Source of the DNA: Casuarius casuarius
Taxonomy: Eukaryota; Chordata; Aves; Casuariiformes; Casuariidae
Length of the DNA stretch: 64,000 nt
Direction of reading: 5' to 3'
Assembly: GCA_003342895.1 (NCBI GenBank)
Contig: PTFA01000404.1
Location: 248,001-312,000 of the forward strand
Below, in pieces: positions 60,870 through 64,000 of the stretch (positions are counted from its first letter, which is position 1; each line of letters opens with the position of its first letter). The translations under genes were made by a program, and so were the position numbers. The notes below the pieces were generated by a model that made no database searches, was not told the DNA's origin, and saw nothing but the letters and a program-made list of their open reading frames with translations.

Positions 60870-62660
60870 AGTAACAAAATGAAGACTAGGGAGAATGTGG
60901 ACCCACTACTGAATGGGGCAGGAGACCTGGTGACAAATGATACAGAGAAGGCAGAGATTCTGAATGCCTTCTTTGCTTCAGTCTTTACTGCTAAGACCAG
61001 CCCTCAGGATCCCAGACCCTGGAGACTAGGGAGGAAGTCTGGAGAAAGGAAGACTTTCCCTTGGTCAAGGAGGATCAAGTTAGGGATCATTTAGGAAAAC
61101 CTGACATCCACAAGTCCATGGGCCCTGATGGGTTGCACCCACAAGTGCTGAGGGAGCTGGTAGATGTCATTGCTAGGCCATTCTCAATCATCTTTGAAAG
61201 GACATGGAGAGCAGGAGAGGTGCCTGAGGACTGGAAGAAAGCCAGTGTCACTCCAGTCTTCAGAAAGGGCAAGAAGGAGGATCCAGGGAACTACAGGCCA
61301 GTCAGCCTCACCTAGAACCCTGGAAAGGTGATGGAGCAGCTCATCCTGGATGCCATCTCCAAGTATGTGAAGGATAAAGAAGTGATCAGGAGTAATCAGC
61401 ATGGATTCACAAAGGGGAAATCATGCTTCACCAATCTGACAGCCTTCTATGATGGGGTGACTGGCTGGGTAGATGAGGGGAGAGCAGTGGATGCTGTCTA
61501 CCTTGACTTCTGTAAGGCTTTTGACACTGTCTCCCACAGCATCCTCATAGGCAAGCTCAGGAAGTGCAGGGTAGGTGAGCAGACAGTGAGGTGGATTGAG
61601 AGCTGGCTGAATGGCAGAGCTCAGAGGGTTGTGATCAGTGGCGCAAAATCCAGTTGGAGGCCTGTAGCTAGCAATGTCTCCCAGGTCAACACTGGGTCCA
61701 GTACTGTTCAACGTTTTCATCAGTGATGTGGATGAAGAGACAGAGTGCACCCTCAGCAAGTTTGCTGATGATACAAAACTGGGACGAGTGGCTGATACAC
61801 CAGAGGGCTGTGCTGCCATTCAGGGGGACCTCAACAGGCTGGAGAGATGGGCAGAGAGGAACCTCATGAAGTCCAATAAAGGCAAATGCAGCGTCCTGCA
61901 CCTCGGGAGGAATAACCCCATGCACCAGTACAGGCTGGGGGCTGAGGTGCCGGAAAGCAGCTCTGCGGAGAAGGACCTGGGAGTCCTGGTGGACAANCAG
62001 CTTATTCATCAGTGACCTGGATGAAGGGGCAGAGTGCACCCTCAGCAAGTTTGCTGATGGTACAAAACTGGGAGGAATGGCTGATACACCAGAGGGCTGT
62101 GCTGCCATTCAGAGGGACCTCAACAGGCTGGAGAGATGGGCAGAGAGGAACCTCATGAAGTCCAATAAAGGCAAATGCAGCGTCCTGCACCTCGGGAGGA
62201 ATAACCCCATGCACCAGTACAGGCTGGGGGCTGAGGTGCCGGAAAGCAGCTCTGCGGAGAAGGACCTGGGAGTCCTGGTGGACAACGAGTTGACCATGAG
62301 ACAGCCACATGTCCTTGTAGCCAAGAAGACCAATGGTACCCTGCACTGCATTAGGAAGTGTTGCCAGCAGGTCAAGGGAGGTGATCCTCCCCCTCTCCTC
62401 AGCCCTGAGGAGGCCGCATCTGGGGTACTGCGTCCAGTTCTGGGCTCCCCAGTACAAGAGATACATGAAGCTACCGGAGTGAGTCCAGCAAAGAGCTACT
62501 AAGATGATTAAGGGACTGGAGCATCTCTCATATGAGGAAAGGCTGAGAGAGCTGAGACTGTTCAGCCTGGAGAAGAGAAGACTGAGGGGGGATCTTATCG
62601 ATGTGTATAAGTATCTGAAGGGAGGGTGTAAAGAGGATGGGGCAGGACTCTTTTCAGTGA
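60870..62660 (+). mobile_element. CR1 LINE ORF2 fragment, truncated at both ends, inactivated
   Basis: Encodes pieces of the CR1 reverse transcriptase: [13 protein letters not shown], a HKSMGPDGLHPQVLRELVD block, a DPGNYRPVSLT block, QHGFTKGKSC, YLDFCKAFDTVSH, and FADDTK, the RT catalytic region (usual FADD). Breaks: a frame change near 61060, an in-frame TAG at 61313, a frameshift near 61685, an internal ~289-bp duplication with an N at 61997, and loss of frame near 62390. The endonuclease domain, the 3' UTR and the terminal repeat are missing. Divergence from other CR1s looks modest, so it is younger than the one at 58.9 kb. Confidence 0.92.
61708..62285 (+). repeat. ~289-bp tandem duplication inside CR1, joined at an N
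   Basis: 61708-61996 and 61998-62285 align at a constant 289-base offset, with about seven differences clustered in the first third and near identity thereafter. A single N (61997) sits exactly at the join. Either two CR1 copies were merged by the assembler or the element carries a real duplication. Confidence 0.85.
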
Positions 62661-64000
62661 TGCTTTTTATAACATAACTTAGTATTTCTCCACTTAAAAG
62701 TAAAACCAGAGAGGACAACACTATCCTCTCTTCTTGTACAGCACTTCACAGCTATCCTCCTCCTGGGAGGGCTGCACTCCTGGAGCAAAAGACATGCTGC
62801 TGCAAGATTCCTTTTAAGCAGCTATGTGGATTTGGTGTGCTGAGTCTTAGAGTCCCACTCTTCAGTAAGGGTAGCTGCAGAATCATAATTGCTGCAAGTT
62901 CAGGGTATCCCGCGTAATATCAGTTGGACCTGTGCCAATACCCTTCTCTTGCCTTGTTTTGGCATTTCAGTGGTGCTGCTGAGTTGCATTTCAGTTCTGC
63001 AGGCTGAGGTAGGATGCCTTGTTCCTCCAGTCCATGTGTAAATAATTTCCCATCGCTATCCCAGATTGTTGAGGGCCAGGACAGCTGAGTTTCACTTTGT
63101 TTCCTGCAGTGGACAACAGATTGGATCTGATGAGACTGCAGCTTCGCCCAGGCAGAGGAGGAGGCAAGCCTTCCCCCTTACCATCATCTACCTACTTCTC
63201 CTCTAGATACCATTGGCCTAAACCACCGTCTGCAGGAGCAGCTCTTCTCTCTCTCCCATTGCAATCCACAAAATGGACGAATCTCAGCCAGGCAGTTGAT
63301 GTGATTCTAGGTGCTGCGAGAGAAACCAGGCACTTCCCAGGGAGACCATACCTGCCTCTGATCCCTTGTCCCTGCATATTGCCCTCCCTGTGCCTCAAGC
63401 CTCCCTCAAGCCATCCCTTTGCTTACAGCAAGACCTAAGTGCTCTTCTGCAGCAACAGTGAGGAAATTGCAAATGACAGGCCTAGCAGCTCACCTTCACT
63501 GAGGCTGCCACTAGCTGAGGCTGCCACTGGTGGGAGGTTCAGTAAAGTCTTGTATTGATGTGCCTGGACCTGAGGGAGATGATGGCATTCCTGTTGCTCC
63601 ACCACCACCAGAGTTGCTATTGGAGGGGAGGGGAGGGGACAAAAAAGCGTACATTAGTGTTCCTTGTTTAGGCCTCCTGAAAGTTCTGAGGTAGAGCTTG
63701 CATCAGTTCCTGAAAGGAGGGCTCCTCGGTATGCAGTAGGGTGAAACCAAACCTGCAAGCAGTGGGGCTAGAGTCACTAAGCTTTTTGTGACCTGAAGGT
63801 CACTTTGGACAGTGCCTGCCTATCTGTTGGACAGTAGTACCACACTCCTGTGCCAGAACAGTTGGAGTATCTATCCCCATGATCTCCCCTCTATCTAACT
63901 CCTCTAAGTACAACCTTCTCTACTTCACCTCTGTTCCTCAGGAGATGGTCTCTAACAAACATTTTCCATGTTTCCTTTCTCATTTTCTTAAAGGGTCTGC
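62661..64000. other. no gene recognised
   Basis: Somewhat more GC-rich sequence with a G-rich run near 63625 and a small tandem GAGGCTGCCACT repeat near 63500. One 113-codon ORF (63097-63438) has no recognisable domain. Confidence 0.5.

Noticed and set aside
1..64000. CRISPR arrays, bacterial operons, riboswitches, origins
   Set aside because: Nothing of the kind; the sequence is vertebrate, with split genes and CR1 elements.

Overview
The window is vertebrate nuclear DNA: intron-split genes with GT/AG junctions, long AT-rich intergenic stretches, microsatellites, and CR1-type LINEs as the main repeat. CR1 dominance points to a sauropsid, most likely an archosaur (bird or crocodilian). Relics of a Harbinger transposase and of MIR-like SINEs lean slightly to crocodilian, but this does not settle the species.

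Layout. (1) 1-1.7 kb: a short terminal coding exon on the plus strand (1325-1509) with polypyrimidine tract, AG acceptor, stop and AATAAA. By position and motif it is a candidate LLCFC1 (SOF1) gene end. (2) 3.3-25.8 kb: a complete-looking KEL gene (Kell blood-group M13 metallopeptidase) on the minus strand. I could place 17 exons with matching intron phases from a TM exon to the C-terminal CxxW end, plus a likely 6-codon first exon and a possible 27-bp microexon; the model is 722 aa (731 with the microexon). Its introns hold a solo LTR, two CR1 pieces, a dispersed repeat and small tandem duplications. (3) 26-40.5 kb: no gene seen. It holds a MIR-like SINE, a degenerate Harbinger transposase, a second copy of the dispersed repeat, and a second solo LTR in opposite orientation to the first. 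(4) 40552-41487: one intact single-exon bitter taste receptor, best matched to TAS2R40. (5) 41.5-64 kb: no gene seen; a third copy of the LTR family, an ancient CR1 on the minus strand, and a younger, broken CR1 on the plus strand that contains an internal duplication joined at a single N.

The order LLCFC1-like / KEL / TAS2R40 matches mammalian synteny (human 7q34: LLCFC1, KEL, olfactory receptors, PIP, TAS2R39/40), with the olfactory receptor and PIP segment absent. The genes do not form a pathway: KEL is a membrane endopeptidase of red cells, TAS2R40 a chemosensory GPCR, and LLCFC1 a sperm protein. The most unusual structure is the pair of inverted LTRs at 13.6 and 37.1 kb. They are almost identical over exactly their first ~530 bp and strongly diverged over the rest.
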